The position numbers and the translations under genes are program-made. A stretch of DNA of 64,000 nt from NCBI RefSeq assembly GCF_017488845.2, contig NZ_CP083374.1, forward strand, positions 281,501-345,500, in the 5' to 3' direction. The notes under the pieces were generated by a model, which was not told the DNA's origin, did not search any database, and worked only from the letters and a program-made list of their open reading frames with translations. The DNA comes from Ensifer canadensis (GTDB taxonomy: Bacteria > Pseudomonadota > Alphaproteobacteria > Rhizobiales > Rhizobiaceae). Positions 1-8,872 of this stretch are shown one piece after another; position 1 is the first letter of the stretch, and every line of letters starts with the position of its first letter.

Positions 1-1069
1 CCGTCAGGAACCAGCTGTCATGGCTCTGGAAGGGATAGGAGGCGTGGTTGCGCCAGAACTTCATGAAGTGCGGGCTGTCCTCGACGAGCTTGCCGTTGCC
101 GTAGTCGTATTCGCCCTTCAGCCGGTCGACGATGTCCTTCGGCGGCACGTTGAACCAGCTGCGTTTGCCGACGATCTTCGCCAGCTCTTCCTTGTTGGCC
201 ATGTCGTCGCACCATTGCGCCGCTTCCTGGATGGCCATGGTGAGCGCCCTTGCGGCGCGCGGGTTCTTCTCCACCCAGTCAGCCCGCATGGCGAAGGATT
301 TTTCCGGATGCTCGTTCCAGATTTCGGCGGTGTTGACGGCGGTGTAGCCGATCTTCTGGTTGACGAGCTGCTCGTTCCAGGGCTCGCCGACGCAGAAACA
401 GTCCATGGTGCCGACCTTCATGTTGGCGACCATCTGCGGCGGCGGCACGACGATGGTCTCGACATCGGAATCCGGATCGATACCGCCAGCGGCAAGCCAA
501 TAGCGCAGCCACAGGTCATGCGTGCCGCCGGGGAAGGTCATCGCCACCTTGGCGGCAGCGCCTTCAGCCTTCTTCTTGGCAAAGGCTTGCTTCAGCGCCG
601 ATGCATCGAGGCCGACCTTGAGATCGGCATAGGCGCCACCGACCGAGATTGCCTGCGCGTCGAGATTGAGGCGCGCGAGGATCGCCATCGGCAGAGGCTG
701 GTTGTTCTGCGTCACCTTGCCGGTCGAGATCAGGTAAGGCATCGGCGTCAGGATATGGGCGCCATCAATACCGGCGCCGGCCGAACCGAGCACGAGGTTG
801 TCACGTGTGGTGCCCCAGGAGGCCTGCTTGACCACGTCGACTTCGGTCATGCCGTATTTGTCGAACAAGCCCTTTTCCTTGGCGACGATCAGCGGCGCGG
901 AGTCTGTCAGAGCAATGAAACCGAGAACCGCCTTGGTAGTCTCGGGACCGGTCGACTGTGCAAAGGCGCCGGTCGGGAAGGCCGTCTTGGCGGCACCGAG
1001 TAGAGCGGCCGTCGCTGTGGTTTTCAGCAGGCCGCGGCGGGTCAGTCCGCCAGTCGAAAACTTGATCAT
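1..1069 (-). CDS. nrtA: Nitrate ABC transporter substrate-binding protein NrtA (3' end outside window)
   Basis: Periplasmic nitrate-binding component of an NrtABC-type ABC importer. From ATG at 1069 the frame stays open for 356 codons to the left edge, so the C-terminus is missing. The N-terminus carries a twin-arginine signal (LTRRGLLKTTA). The mature part shows family stretches such as GFIALTDSAPLIVAKEKG, FPGGTHDLWLRYWLAAGG and CFCVGEPWN. It is a paralogue of the adjacent nasS but, unlike it, is exported. A sigma-54 promoter and a structured leader lie upstream, so it is probably the first gene of a nitrogen- and nitrate-controlled operon running left out of the window. Family call is firm; nitrate rather than another anion is inferred from the nasST context. 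Confidence 0.88.
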   Translation of the reverse strand, partial: MIKFSTGGLTRRGLLKTTATAALLGAAKTAFPTGAFAQSTGPETTKAVLGFIALTDSAPLIVAKEKGLFDKYGMTEVDVVKQASWGTTRDNLVLGSAGAGIDGAHILTPMPYLISTGKVTQNNQPLPMAILARLNLDAQAISVGGAYADLKVGLDASALKQAFAKKKAEGAAAKVAMTFPGGTHDLWLRYWLAAGGIDPDSDVETIVVPPPQMVANMKVGTMDCFCVGEPWNEQLVNQKIGYTAVNTAEIWNEHPEKSFAMRADWVEKNPRAARALTMAIQEAAQWCDDMANKEELAKIVGKRSWFNVPPKDIVDRLKGEYDYGNGKLVEDSPHFMKFWRNHASYPFQSHDSWFLT

Positions 1070-1100
1070 GCGCAGGTTCCTCTGCTGCTGCCGGGCAAAA

Positions 1101-1210
1101 CCGGACATAAAAAAACGCCGCTTGGAGATTGCGTCCGGGATCAGGAGGATTCCTCGGGAAACAAAAACCGTGCGACGTCAGTGTCTCTGGCAAACGCGAT
1201 CTGGCGTTTG
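1101..1210 (-). promoter_or_regulatory. nrtA leader with hairpin and T-run, candidate NasT antitermination target
   Basis: The leader RNA between the sigma-54 promoter and nrtA contains a hairpin with a perfect 7-bp stem and six-base loop (CAAACGC-CAGATC-GCGTTTG, 1191-1210). About 80 bases further on is a run of seven T (1109-1115) just after GC-rich sequence, flanked by CCGGAC/GTCCGG. ANTAR proteins such as NasT bind six-base-loop hairpins and prevent termination at a downstream terminator. I see one clear hairpin; the second hairpin of the usual pair and the terminator stem are weak by eye. Confidence 0.5.
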
Positions 1211-1249
1211 AACTCGCTTCAATCGCCGTTGACCGAAGCAATTTCTTAA

Positions 1250-1266
1250 AAGCAAGAGCCGTGCCA
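1250..1266 (-). promoter_or_regulatory. Sigma-54 (-24/-12) promoter of nrtA
   Basis: On the minus strand the sequence reads TGGCAC-N5-TTGCTT, with GG and GC exactly ten bases apart as sigma-54 RNA polymerase requires. The start site would fall near 1240, about 170 bases before the nrtA ATG, leaving a long leader. Nitrogen control through NtrC is the usual partner, but I did not identify an NtrC site with certainty. Confidence 0.75.
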
Positions 1267-1423
1267 GTTCGACAAGCCAGGAACTAATAGTTTGATATCG
1301 AATGATAAAAATACGAACGAGCGTAATTGCCCAGCAAAACAGCTATTGTAGAATCTGCTGAATTATTGTGCGCTGCACACAGCCGGCTCGGCCGCTCTGC
1401 CCAAACAAGCAGCGGCCGAACCA

Positions 1424-2719
1424 TCAGTTGTCAGCGCCAGATGCGGTCGCGCCGCCCTCTGCACGCACAGGAAACGCCTCGACATAGGCCTCAATCGCGG
1501 CAGGATCGAAAACATGGCCGTCCATGAAGCGATCCTCAGCGGATGCGCCCTCGATCCTGATATCGGCTTCCGCCGGTGCCGCATCGGCCCCGAGCGCAAG
1601 CCGATAAAGGTCAGGGCGATAGGCCGAAGCTGCCGCCGTCGTCGCTTCCGGGCCCAAGTCGGCCTGTCCCCAGCGCGCCATCTGGCTGTAGATCCAGAGT
1701 GCATGGCTGGGGCGGGGATAGTTGGCGAAGTTGCGGTGGAAGACGAAATAGTCGTCGATGACCCGACGCTGTCCTTGAGCGTCGATGGTGAACTCACCGG
1801 AAAGCACGCGGCGGATGATTTCGACCGGGGCGCCGACATAGCGCTGGTCGGCGAGCGCTTCGGACAAGGCGTCGCGATTTTGCGGATCGTCGCACCAACG
1901 GGCGGCAGCATCCAGCGCCACGATCAACCGCGAAACCGTTTCTGGATTGGCTTCGGCCCACTCGGGGCGCATGCCGATGACCTTTTCGGGCGCCGACGGC
2001 CAGATATCCTGCTTGGCGGCGACAATACGTCCGACGCCGCGCTCGGATGCAACCATGTTCCAGGGCGCGCCGACGCAGAAACCATCGATCGCGCCGGCTT
2101 CGAGCGCGTCTGTTGTCATCGGCGGCGGCACGACGACAAGCTTGACGTCACGATCCGGATCAACGCCGCCGGCAGCCAGCCAGTACCGGAATTCGTAATT
2201 GTGCGAGGAGAACGGATAGGTGACGCCCAAGGTCGGCGGCGCATCGCCATTCGCTTTCATGCGACCAAGTACGGCGGCGAACGCTTGCGCATTGGCAAGC
2301 GCGTTCTCGGCGCCTTCAAGCCCCCCCTCCTCCACCATACGGGCAAAGAGCCGATTGGACAGCGTGATGGCATTACCGCCACGCCCGAGCGAGAAGGGCG
2401 TGATCGTCGGCGAAGGATTGGAGCCAAGCCCAAGCATGGCCGCAACCGGCATGGGGGAAAGCATGTGGGCAATATCGAACTGGCGGAACGCCAAACGGTC
2501 GCGGACATTGGCCCAGGAGACATCCTTGACCAGATCGAGTGTCAGACCTTCGCTGCGGGCAAAACCGAACTCGCAAGCGGCGATCAGGACCGATGCATCG
2601 ACGAGCGGGATGAAGCCGGCACGAAGCGTGCGGGCGCCCTCGCTGCGCATCTTTTGCGGCGCCGGTAAACCATGACCGGACGAGGTGAGGCCGCTGCCGA
2701 TATCGCCGAGATTGGCCAT
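1424..2719 (-). CDS. nasS: Nitrate/nitrite sensor NasS (NrtA-like, cytosolic)
   Basis: NrtA/CmpA-fold protein of 431 residues without any signal peptide, as expected for NasS, which stays in the cytoplasm, binds nitrate or nitrite and releases NasT. It shares NrtA-type stretches (FGFARSEGLTLDLVKD, PFSSHNYEFRYWLAAGG, GFCVGAPWNMVASE, WCDD). I chose ATG 2719 because GGTGGAG lies 8 bases upstream; the open frame reaches a TTG at 2749. It lies 52 bases after nasT and is presumably cotranscribed. The nitrate-regulated nrtA lies immediately downstream on the same strand. Confidence 0.88.
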   Translation of the reverse strand: MANLGDIGSGLTSSGHGLPAPQKMRSEGARTLRAGFIPLVDASVLIAACEFGFARSEGLTLDLVKDVSWANVRDRLAFRQFDIAHMLSPMPVAAMLGLGSNPSPTITPFSLGRGGNAITLSNRLFARMVEEGGLEGAENALANAQAFAAVLGRMKANGDAPPTLGVTYPFSSHNYEFRYWLAAGGVDPDRDVKLVVVPPPMTTDALEAGAIDGFCVGAPWNMVASERGVGRIVAAKQDIWPSAPEKVIGMRPEWAEANPETVSRLIVALDAAARWCDDPQNRDALSEALADQRYVGAPVEIIRRVLSGEFTIDAQGQRRVIDDYFVFHRNFANYPRPSHALWIYSQMARWGQADLGPEATTAAASAYRPDLYRLALGADAAPAEADIRIEGASAEDRFMDGHVFDPAAIEAYVEAFPVRAEGGATASGADN

Positions 2720-2771
2720 GCTGTTCACTCCACCTACTCCTTGCGACAAAGCCGGTACGCGGCGCCCGCCA

Positions 2772-3359
2772 TCACATCAGCAGGCCGGCGGCCGTCACCA
2801 CGCTTTGCGCGATTTCAGACATCTTCTTCTTTTCGTTCATCGCCGTCTGCCGCAGCAGGGCAAAGGCTTCCTCTTCCGAGAGACCACGGATCTTCATCAG
2901 AATGCCCTTGGCGCGCTCGATGACCTTGCGCTCCTCGAGCGCGGACCTGGCATCGGCCAGTTCCCGTTGCAATCGGCTGAAGGCGTTGAAACGACTGACG
3001 GCCATGTCGAGGATCGGCTTGACGCGCTCCTTCTTGAGACCATCGACGATATAGGCGGACACGCCTGCCTCGACCGCTGCCTCGATCGAAGCGGTGTCGG
3101 AGCGATCCACGAACATCGCGATCGGCCGCCCCACCGTGCGCGTCAGCTGGAACAGATGCTCCATCATATCGCGATTGGGGTTTTCGATATCGATGACGAT
3201 GACATCGGGCCTAAGACTGTCGATGACGCGCGCGACACCCTGCACCTCATGGATGACAGTCACCTTGCGATGCCCGGCCTCATGCAATCCTTCCTCGATG
3301 ATCGAGGCACGAATGGCGTTCTCGTCGATGACGAGAATGGTGAGGTCGCGGTTTGTCAT
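2772..3359 (-). CDS. nasT: ANTAR response regulator NasT
   Basis: Two-domain antiterminator of 195 residues. The N-terminal receiver domain has acidic residues near D12-E13 and the likely phospho-acceptor D57 (VIDIEN). The C-terminal ANTAR RNA-binding domain spans roughly residues 125-190 (ERKVIERAKGILMKIRGLSE, then an alanine-rich helix). In the known NasS-NasT system, NasS holds NasT until nitrate is sensed, and free NasT then binds leader RNA of assimilation operons. Its position upstream of nasS and nrtA supports this. Nothing in the receiver domain looks broken. Confidence 0.92.
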   Translation of the reverse strand: MTNRDLTILVIDENAIRASIIEEGLHEAGHRKVTVIHEVQGVARVIDSLRPDVIVIDIENPNRDMMEHLFQLTRTVGRPIAMFVDRSDTASIEAAVEAGVSAYIVDGLKKERVKPILDMAVSRFNAFSRLQRELADARSALEERKVIERAKGILMKIRGLSEEEAFALLRQTAMNEKKKMSEIAQSVVTAAGLLM

Positions 3360-3759
3360 GAGGCGATCATGATGCAGCGCAGCAAATTCCGCAACAGAAT
3401 TGCCTATTTTCTTAACAAATTCTTCGTTGCTTATTTTTTAATCGATTCCGCAGCATTTGCAAGGTCGGAACTTTGCTCCAGACAGCGCTTCCTGACCCGA
3501 AGCCGCAAACTTCTTTAGATTGCTCGCAAGACCATAAAATCCGGCAAGATCACGGGGCATTCTGCGATCGACTGGCCTCTCAGTAGTCAGGTAGTGGCGA
3601 GGCGCCATGCAATTGCTGCCAAGTCTGATCTTCGCCGATATGATGCCCGCAGGGCATAGGCCAGAATTGCAGTAATACCCCCCGAGCAATCGCGAGCACG
3701 GAGCGTCGGAATCTCGCTTAGTCAATCGTCTTCAAGACAGACAAGCTAGGAGAACAGCG
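3360..3759. other. Intergenic region, nasT promoter side
   Basis: About 400 bases between nasT (leftward) and the GST remnant (rightward). The first 80 bases are AT-rich and probably hold the nasT promoter. A minus-strand open frame at 3438-3725 has no recognisable family or ribosome site, and I do not accept it as a gene. I see no repeat or RNA gene here. Confidence 0.5.
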
Positions 3760-4409
3760 ATGACTATCACCATTACCGCATTTGAACGATCGCCCGATCG
3801 CGGCAGGGGCATGGCGCGTGACATGCGCGTTCGCTGGGCGCTCGAAGAAGTGGGCCAGCCTTACGACGTTCGTCTTGTTTCGTTCAAAACGATGAAGGAA
3901 CCCGCGCATTTAGCGCTTCATCCTTTCGGACAGATCCCGACCTATGAAGAAGGCGATCTAGCCCTGTTCGAGTCCGGGGCCATCGTGTTCCATATCGCCG
4001 AACGCCGTTCGGGCCTGCTGCCACACGATGCGAATGCCCGGGCGCGATCACATGGATGTTTGCCGCGCTCAACACGATGGAGCCGCCGATCGTGGATCGC
4101 GAAATCGCCAGGTATCTGGAAGGCGATGAGACCTGGTACGAGCAGCGGATGTCTGCCGTCGAGGGCCGCATCCGTAAACGGCTGAGCGAACTTTCCGGGA
4201 GGCTTGGCAATGCCGATTGGCTCGACGGCGAGTTCAGCGCCGGTGACCTTCTTATGGTGACGGTGCTGCGCAGATTGGCAGGATCAGGCATATTGGACGA
4301 ATATCCGAACCTCGCCGCCTATATCACCCGCGGCGAAGCGCGACCCGCCTACCAGCGTGCTTTCGACGCTCAATTAGCGGTTTTCACCGCTGCATCAACA
4401 GGCCGATAA
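3760..4409 (+). pseudogene. Glutathione S-transferase, frameshifted
   Basis: A GST of about 216 residues split by a one-base loss. Frame one (from ATG 3760, with GGAGA upstream) gives the thioredoxin-like N-terminal half (FERSPDRGRGMARDMRVRWA, then HPFGQIPTYEEGD and LFESGAIVFHIAE). After ARAR the frame changes near 4045-4047, and the second frame carries the C-terminal helical half (ITWMFAALNTMEPPIVDRE, DWLDGEFSAGDLLMVTVLRR) to the stop at 4409. Both halves keep good family sequence, so the lesion is recent or a sequencing error. If real, only a truncated 141-residue product could be made. Confidence 0.8.
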
Positions 4410-4587
4410 AGGTCCGCTACGATGGGCGTTCCAGACGGAAATCTTTACCGGCCGCCTTCAGCCGGAGCATTTGCGTGAACATGGACGCAACGGCGGAAAA
4501 CGATTGAACACACGGCAGGCTTCCAGGTGACGGTATGTTGGAAACCGCTCCGATGGCCCATCTCGCCACCAACTGCCTGTCTCAGGG

Positions 4588-6441
4588 CTAGCCTATCTCT
4601 TCAGGAATGAAGCCGCCGGTCTGGCGTTTCCACAGACGGGCAAACAGGCCATCCTGTTCAACCAGTTCTTCCGGCCTGCCTTCTTCCACGATGCGCCCCT
4701 GATCGAGTACGATTATCCGGTCCATCATGGCGATGGTCGAAAGGCGATGTGCTATGGCAATCACCGTCTTTCCCTCCATCACCAGGTTGAGTTTTTCTTG
4801 GATGGCAGCCTCAGATTCGCTGTCGAGAGCGGAGGTCGCTTCGTCCAGCACGAGGATCGGCGCATCCTTCAGCAGAACGCGGGCGATCGCCACGCGCTGC
4901 CGTTGACCGCCCGAGAGCTTGATGCCGCGGTCGCCGACGAAGGCGCAATAGCCCTTACGGCCTTCGCCATCAGCAAGATCGGCGATGAACACATCGGCCC
5001 TTGCCGTTTTGGCCGCCTCTTCGACCTCTTCCTGCGTCGCCTCCGGTCGGCCGTAACGGATATTGTCGCCGACCGAACGGTGCAGTAGCGCGACGTCTTG
5101 CGCGATGACCCCGATGTTGCGGCGAAGACTTGTCTGTGTGACATCGCGGATGTCCTGCCCGTCGATCAGGATCGCGCCTTCGTTGATGTCGTAGAAGCGC
5201 AGCAGCAGGCTCACCAGCGTGGTCTTGCCGGCCCCGGAGAGGCCGACCAGCCCCACCTTCTCCCCCGGCCGCATCGTCAGCGATAGGTTGGCGATGACGG
5301 GCTTGCCGGACTTGTATGCGAAGCAGACGTCTTGGAAGCGGATCTCGCCGTTGTTGACCACGAGGGTCGTCGCGTCAGGCCGATCTGTTATGGTCGGCGG
5401 CGTCGTCATCACGGGCATCGCATCCTTGATCGTCCCGATCGCCTGGAAGATCTGCTGGCCCATCTGCAGGAAGGTGAAGGTGTGCCCGGACAGCCTTTGG
5501 AGGATATAGACCGCCCCGACGAACTCGCCGACCGTGAGAAAGGCGTTGACGAGGCCCGAAAAACCAATCGAAAGCATCGCCAGCCAAAGTGCCATGTTCA
5601 GCGCCACGACAATGAGTTCGGACGTGCGATAGATGCGCTGTTCCCTGTGCTGCGTCTGTATGGTTTTGTGAATGATGCGACGGATCGCGCCGGCCTCGCT
5701 GTCTTCGGCAGCGAACTGCTTGATCATTTGCATGTTGGTGTAAAGGTCGGTGATGGCGCCTGACACCAAGCTTCGCTGCTTGGCAGTGCTGCGCGAGCGT
5801 TCCACGAAAATCGGCGCCATCTTGACGGCGAGTGCCACATTGAGCCCTATCCAGACGATGACGGGCAAGGCGAGCTGCCAGGATAGGGCGCTCAGCAAAA
5901 CGACGGAACCGACCATCTGCAGCAGGAAACGTGGAATGGACTGGAAGGCGGCGATGATCTGCTGCTGAACGGCGGATGATACTTGTGACAGGCGCGAAGC
6001 GACCTGTCCGGCAAAAAGATCGTGGAAAAACGCCAGATCCTGCCGCTCGACCGCCTTGTGACCCTGCCATTGGATTGCGGCCGGCATGCCGACGCCGAGC
6101 GTATGCGAGTTGAGTGTGTTCAATAGAAACGAGGCGACCGGCATGGCCGGAAAGATCAGCAGCCCGAGAAAAGTCAGGAGGGGCCATTCGCTGTGCAAGA
6201 AGGCGGATGCACCGTTCTGCGATACGCCATCGACGATGACAGAAAGCCCCCAGACGATAGTCAGGTTGATGGCCTCAATCGCCATGGAGGAAAGCGCGAG
6301 CGCGATCAGCACGCCACGGAACATTGATATGAAATGCAGAAGGACGGTTGCGGGCCCCTTGGACGGCAGCGGTCGGTAAGGAATATCCAGGGGTCGGATC
6401 AAGGTTTCGAACGGACGGTAGATCGCATCTGAAATCGACAT
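4588..6441 (-). CDS. ABC transporter, fused permease and ATPase (exporter type)
   Basis: Half-transporter of 617 residues in the MsbA/multidrug-exporter architecture: an N-terminal membrane domain with about six helices (to roughly residue 340) and a C-terminal nucleotide-binding domain. Walker A GLSGAGKTT is near residue 400, followed by Q-loop, signature LSGGQRQR, Walker B ILVLDEATS and switch histidine AHRLST, so it should be catalytically competent and would act as a homodimer. Substrate cannot be read from sequence. ATG 6441 is preferred over TTG 6456; neither has a strong ribosome site. It stands alone, with no obvious partner gene. Confidence 0.88.
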   Translation of the reverse strand: MSISDAIYRPFETLIRPLDIPYRPLPSKGPATVLLHFISMFRGVLIALALSSMAIEAINLTIVWGLSVIVDGVSQNGASAFLHSEWPLLTFLGLLIFPAMPVASFLLNTLNSHTLGVGMPAAIQWQGHKAVERQDLAFFHDLFAGQVASRLSQVSSAVQQQIIAAFQSIPRFLLQMVGSVVLLSALSWQLALPVIVWIGLNVALAVKMAPIFVERSRSTAKQRSLVSGAITDLYTNMQMIKQFAAEDSEAGAIRRIIHKTIQTQHREQRIYRTSELIVVALNMALWLAMLSIGFSGLVNAFLTVGEFVGAVYILQRLSGHTFTFLQMGQQIFQAIGTIKDAMPVMTTPPTITDRPDATTLVVNNGEIRFQDVCFAYKSGKPVIANLSLTMRPGEKVGLVGLSGAGKTTLVSLLLRFYDINEGAILIDGQDIRDVTQTSLRRNIGVIAQDVALLHRSVGDNIRYGRPEATQEEVEEAAKTARADVFIADLADGEGRKGYCAFVGDRGIKLSGGQRQRVAIARVLLKDAPILVLDEATSALDSESEAAIQEKLNLVMEGKTVIAIAHRLSTIAMMDRIIVLDQGRIVEEGRPEELVEQDGLFARLWKRQTGGFIPEEIG

Positions 6442-6674
6442 GGGCCACTCGGTCAAATAGCGGATGGGAAAGTCAGCGACGCAGATCGCACCTTACCACC
6501 CTCTTCCTGCAATCTTAATTAGAATATTTTGGTAAAATTCGGGACTTTTGCAACTACTGGGAGGGAGCGAAGACCTCGTATATGTGTTCCCAGACCCGGC
6601 GTCTTTACCAACCACGCACGGTTGCCGAAAAGCGACCGCGGGCATATGTGCTCGCGATCGCATCCGTGTACTGA

Positions 6675-6717
6675 GGCATCCCAGTGTTCCGGCAAATCAC
6701 CAGAACGCTGGGATGCC
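6675..6717 (-). terminator. Imperfect 18-bp palindrome downstream of msrA
   Basis: GGCATCCCAGTGTTCCGG and its near-exact inverse CCAGAACGCTGGGATGCC are separated by seven bases (16 of 18 positions pair, one more as G-U in RNA). It starts 28 bases past the msrA stop and could end the msrB-msrA transcript. There is no long T-run, so a role in mRNA 3' protection is equally possible. Confidence 0.45.
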
Positions 6718-6744
6718 ATTCTCTTGAAGCTGACGTACCGGCAG

Positions 6745-7251
6745 TTACGCGGCCGCTTCCCGCTTGGGCAGCACCCAGTTCGCGCGCGGAAAATGGCAGG
6801 TGTAGCCGTTAGGATAGCGCTCCAGGTAGTCCTGGTGCTCCGGTTCCGCTTCCCAGAAATCTCCGGCCTGCTCGACTGACGTCACGGCTTTTCCTGGCCA
6901 AAGTCCCGACGCGTCGACGTCGGCGATGGTGTCTTCAGCTATTCTTCTTTGCTCATCGCCAAGAACGTAGATCGCAGATCGGTACGAACTGCCGATGTCG
7001 TTGCCCTGCCGGTCGACCGTCGTTGGGTCGTGAATCTGGAAGAAATACTCCAGAATCCGGCGATAGCTGATCGTCTCGGGGTCAAACACGATCTCAATAC
7101 CTTCGGCGTGGGTGCCGTGATTGCGATAGGTCGCATTCGGTACATCGCCGCCGGTATAACCCACCCGGGTCTTGATGACGCCGGGCAACGCTCGGATTAG
7201 ATCCTGCATGCCCCAGAAGCAGCCACCGGCCAAAACAGCTTTCTCGGTCAT
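6745..7251 (-). CDS. msrA: Peptide methionine sulfoxide reductase MsrA
   Basis: 168-residue repair enzyme that reduces the S epimer of methionine sulfoxide with thioredoxin. The catalytic GCFWG motif places the nucleophile at C11, and [20 protein letters not shown] and FFQIHDPTT are diagnostic. The start at 7251 is fixed by the ATGA overlap with the msrB stop; an upstream extension in the same frame would run into msrB. Cotranscribed with msrB, giving a two-gene oxidative repair unit. Length and motifs are normal. Confidence 0.95.
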   Translation of the reverse strand: MTEKAVLAGGCFWGMQDLIRALPGVIKTRVGYTGGDVPNATYRNHGTHAEGIEIVFDPETISYRRILEYFFQIHDPTTVDRQGNDIGSSYRSAIYVLGDEQRRIAEDTIADVDASGLWPGKAVTSVEQAGDFWEAEPEHQDYLERYPNGYTCHFPRANWVLPKREAAA

Positions 7252-7700
7252 TTGATAGTCTCCACTTGGTTGAGATAGGCACCATAGCCCTCGGCCTGCA
7301 TTTCGCCGAGCGGAATGAACCGCAGTGCCGCGGAGTTGATGCAATAACGCAATCCACCCCGATCTGCCGGACCGTCGGTGAACACGTGGCCGAGGTGACT
7401 ATCGGCATGAGCTGAGCGCACTTCGGTGCGGATCATGCCATGAGTACCATCAGACAATTCGCGAACATTTGCATGTACGATCGGCTTCGTAAAACTCGGC
7501 CAGCCGCAACCGGATTCGAACTTGTCGGCAGAGGCAAACAGAGGTTCGCCTGAAACGATGTCGACGTAGATGCCCGGTTCCTTGTTGTCATTGTACGACC
7601 CGGTAAAGGGCCGTTCCGTCGCATTTTTCTGGGTCACTTGGTACTGAATCGACGTCAGCCTGGCGATCGCGTCATCGGTCTTCGTGTACTTCAAAGCCAT
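7248..7700 (-). CDS. msrB: Peptide methionine sulfoxide reductase MsrB
   Basis: 150-residue reductase for the R epimer of methionine sulfoxide. It shows [19 protein letters not shown] and the catalytic cysteine in RYCINS. The zinc-binding CxxC pairs of some MsrB proteins are absent, so this is the zinc-free type. ATG 7700 has TAGGAG just upstream and is preferred over the open frame extending to 7754. Its stop overlaps the msrA start by four bases. Confidence 0.94.
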   Translation of the reverse strand: MALKYTKTDDAIARLTSIQYQVTQKNATERPFTGSYNDNKEPGIYVDIVSGEPLFASADKFESGCGWPSFTKPIVHANVRELSDGTHGMIRTEVRSAHADSHLGHVFTDGPADRGGLRYCINSAALRFIPLGEMQAEGYGAYLNQVETIK

Positions 7701-7804
7701 TACTCCTATTGGACTTGCTGCCAGAATATGGCGCTGGGTCGGCGATTTTCCCAATAGAGGGCGTGCATAGATTCAATAGCGATGCCATGCGGCGTTTCAG
7801 CGCC

Positions 7805-8680
7805 TCAGGCCCAATCGTGACGGGCTGCCATCTGGGCGATCTTGCGCATCTCAAGTGGCGTGCCGGAACCGGAAACGGATGCCAATACCACCTCTCGTTC
7901 CAATGACATGCCTTCGATCCTGCGGGTCACTATCCCCTCAACCACGACCGAACGCTCGGGCATAATGCAGATCGCGCGGCCTTCCGCCACCAGTTGCTGG
8001 ACCCAGTCCTCACGATCGGCACTGAAACGTGGCTGCATCACCGCGTTGTGGTTCATCAGGTGCTCTGTCATCTGGGTATGGAACTCGCAAGCGAGCCGGT
8101 CGACATATGGATACGAGGCGAGGGCCTTGACGCTGACGACGTCATTTTCAGCAAGTGGGTGCCCATCAGCGCAGGCGAGGAGAAATCGCTCACGAAACAG
8201 CGGCACGATGTTGAGCTTGGGGTTGAAACGCGGCGCTTCCGGAAGGATGCAGGCATGATACTTGCCCGACAGCACCTCCAGCGCACCCTCGCCGGCCGAC
8301 AACTGATGCATGTTGAGGTTTACGGCAGGGAGTTGGCTGAGCACTTTGTCAAAGAATGCCGTGAACTTGGCGGGGCCGATCGTCGGGGCAACGGCAATGT
8401 CGAGAATACGGCGGCGGCCGTGGACCGTGCTTTCTGAATGTTCGCGCACGTTTCGAAGAGCGAGTTCCACCCGCATGAATTCAGCCTGGACGTCGCGACC
8501 AAGCGCCGTCAGGCGGCTGTCCTTGCCATCGCGGTAGATCAGTGGACTGCCCAGTTCTTCTTCGAGGCGCTGAATTGCGCGCGTCAAGCTCGGTTGCGAC
8601 ACGCCGCTTCGACGCGCGGCTTCCGTGAAGTTCAACGTTTCAGCCAGATTGAGGAAGTATCCGACCTGATTGATATCCAT
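7805..8680 (-). CDS. LysR-family transcriptional regulator
   Basis: 291 residues with an N-terminal winged helix-turn-helix (FLNLAETLNFTEAARRSGVS, then QPSLTRAIQRLEEELG) and a C-terminal effector-binding domain. Start chosen at ATG 8680 (MDINQVGYF), where LysR homology begins; the frame is open 27 codons further upstream. It is divergent from the hydrolase-OsmC gene at 8873 across 192 bases, so it probably controls that gene in response to an oxidant or organic peroxide. The effector is unknown. Confidence 0.85.
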   Translation of the reverse strand: MDINQVGYFLNLAETLNFTEAARRSGVSQPSLTRAIQRLEEELGSPLIYRDGKDSRLTALGRDVQAEFMRVELALRNVREHSESTVHGRRRILDIAVAPTIGPAKFTAFFDKVLSQLPAVNLNMHQLSAGEGALEVLSGKYHACILPEAPRFNPKLNIVPLFRERFLLACADGHPLAENDVVSVKALASYPYVDRLACEFHTQMTEHLMNHNAVMQPRFSADREDWVQQLVAEGRAICIMPERSVVVEGIVTRRIEGMSLEREVVLASVSGSGTPLEMRKIAQMAARHDWA

Positions 8681-8872
8681 GTCTGATGCTCCACGTTGGT
8701 TGCCTGGCTGCAGTCGCAAAGTTGGCGCGCTTGTCACCCGCGAGAACGCAGCTTGCCGCAACGCTTGGCTCAGGTGAAGGGCACGAGCAGAATGGGTCCG
8801 GAACGAATCCGGGTAGCCGGTCGTCGCTGCTCATATAGACTGCGCACGTCCCAGCAGCGAAGGAGCATTCCT

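Noticed and set aside
20..1003. Long plus-strand frame of 327 codons at the left edge
   Set aside because: It is antisense to nrtA, whose codon structure and motifs are clear; the plus frame has no family features.
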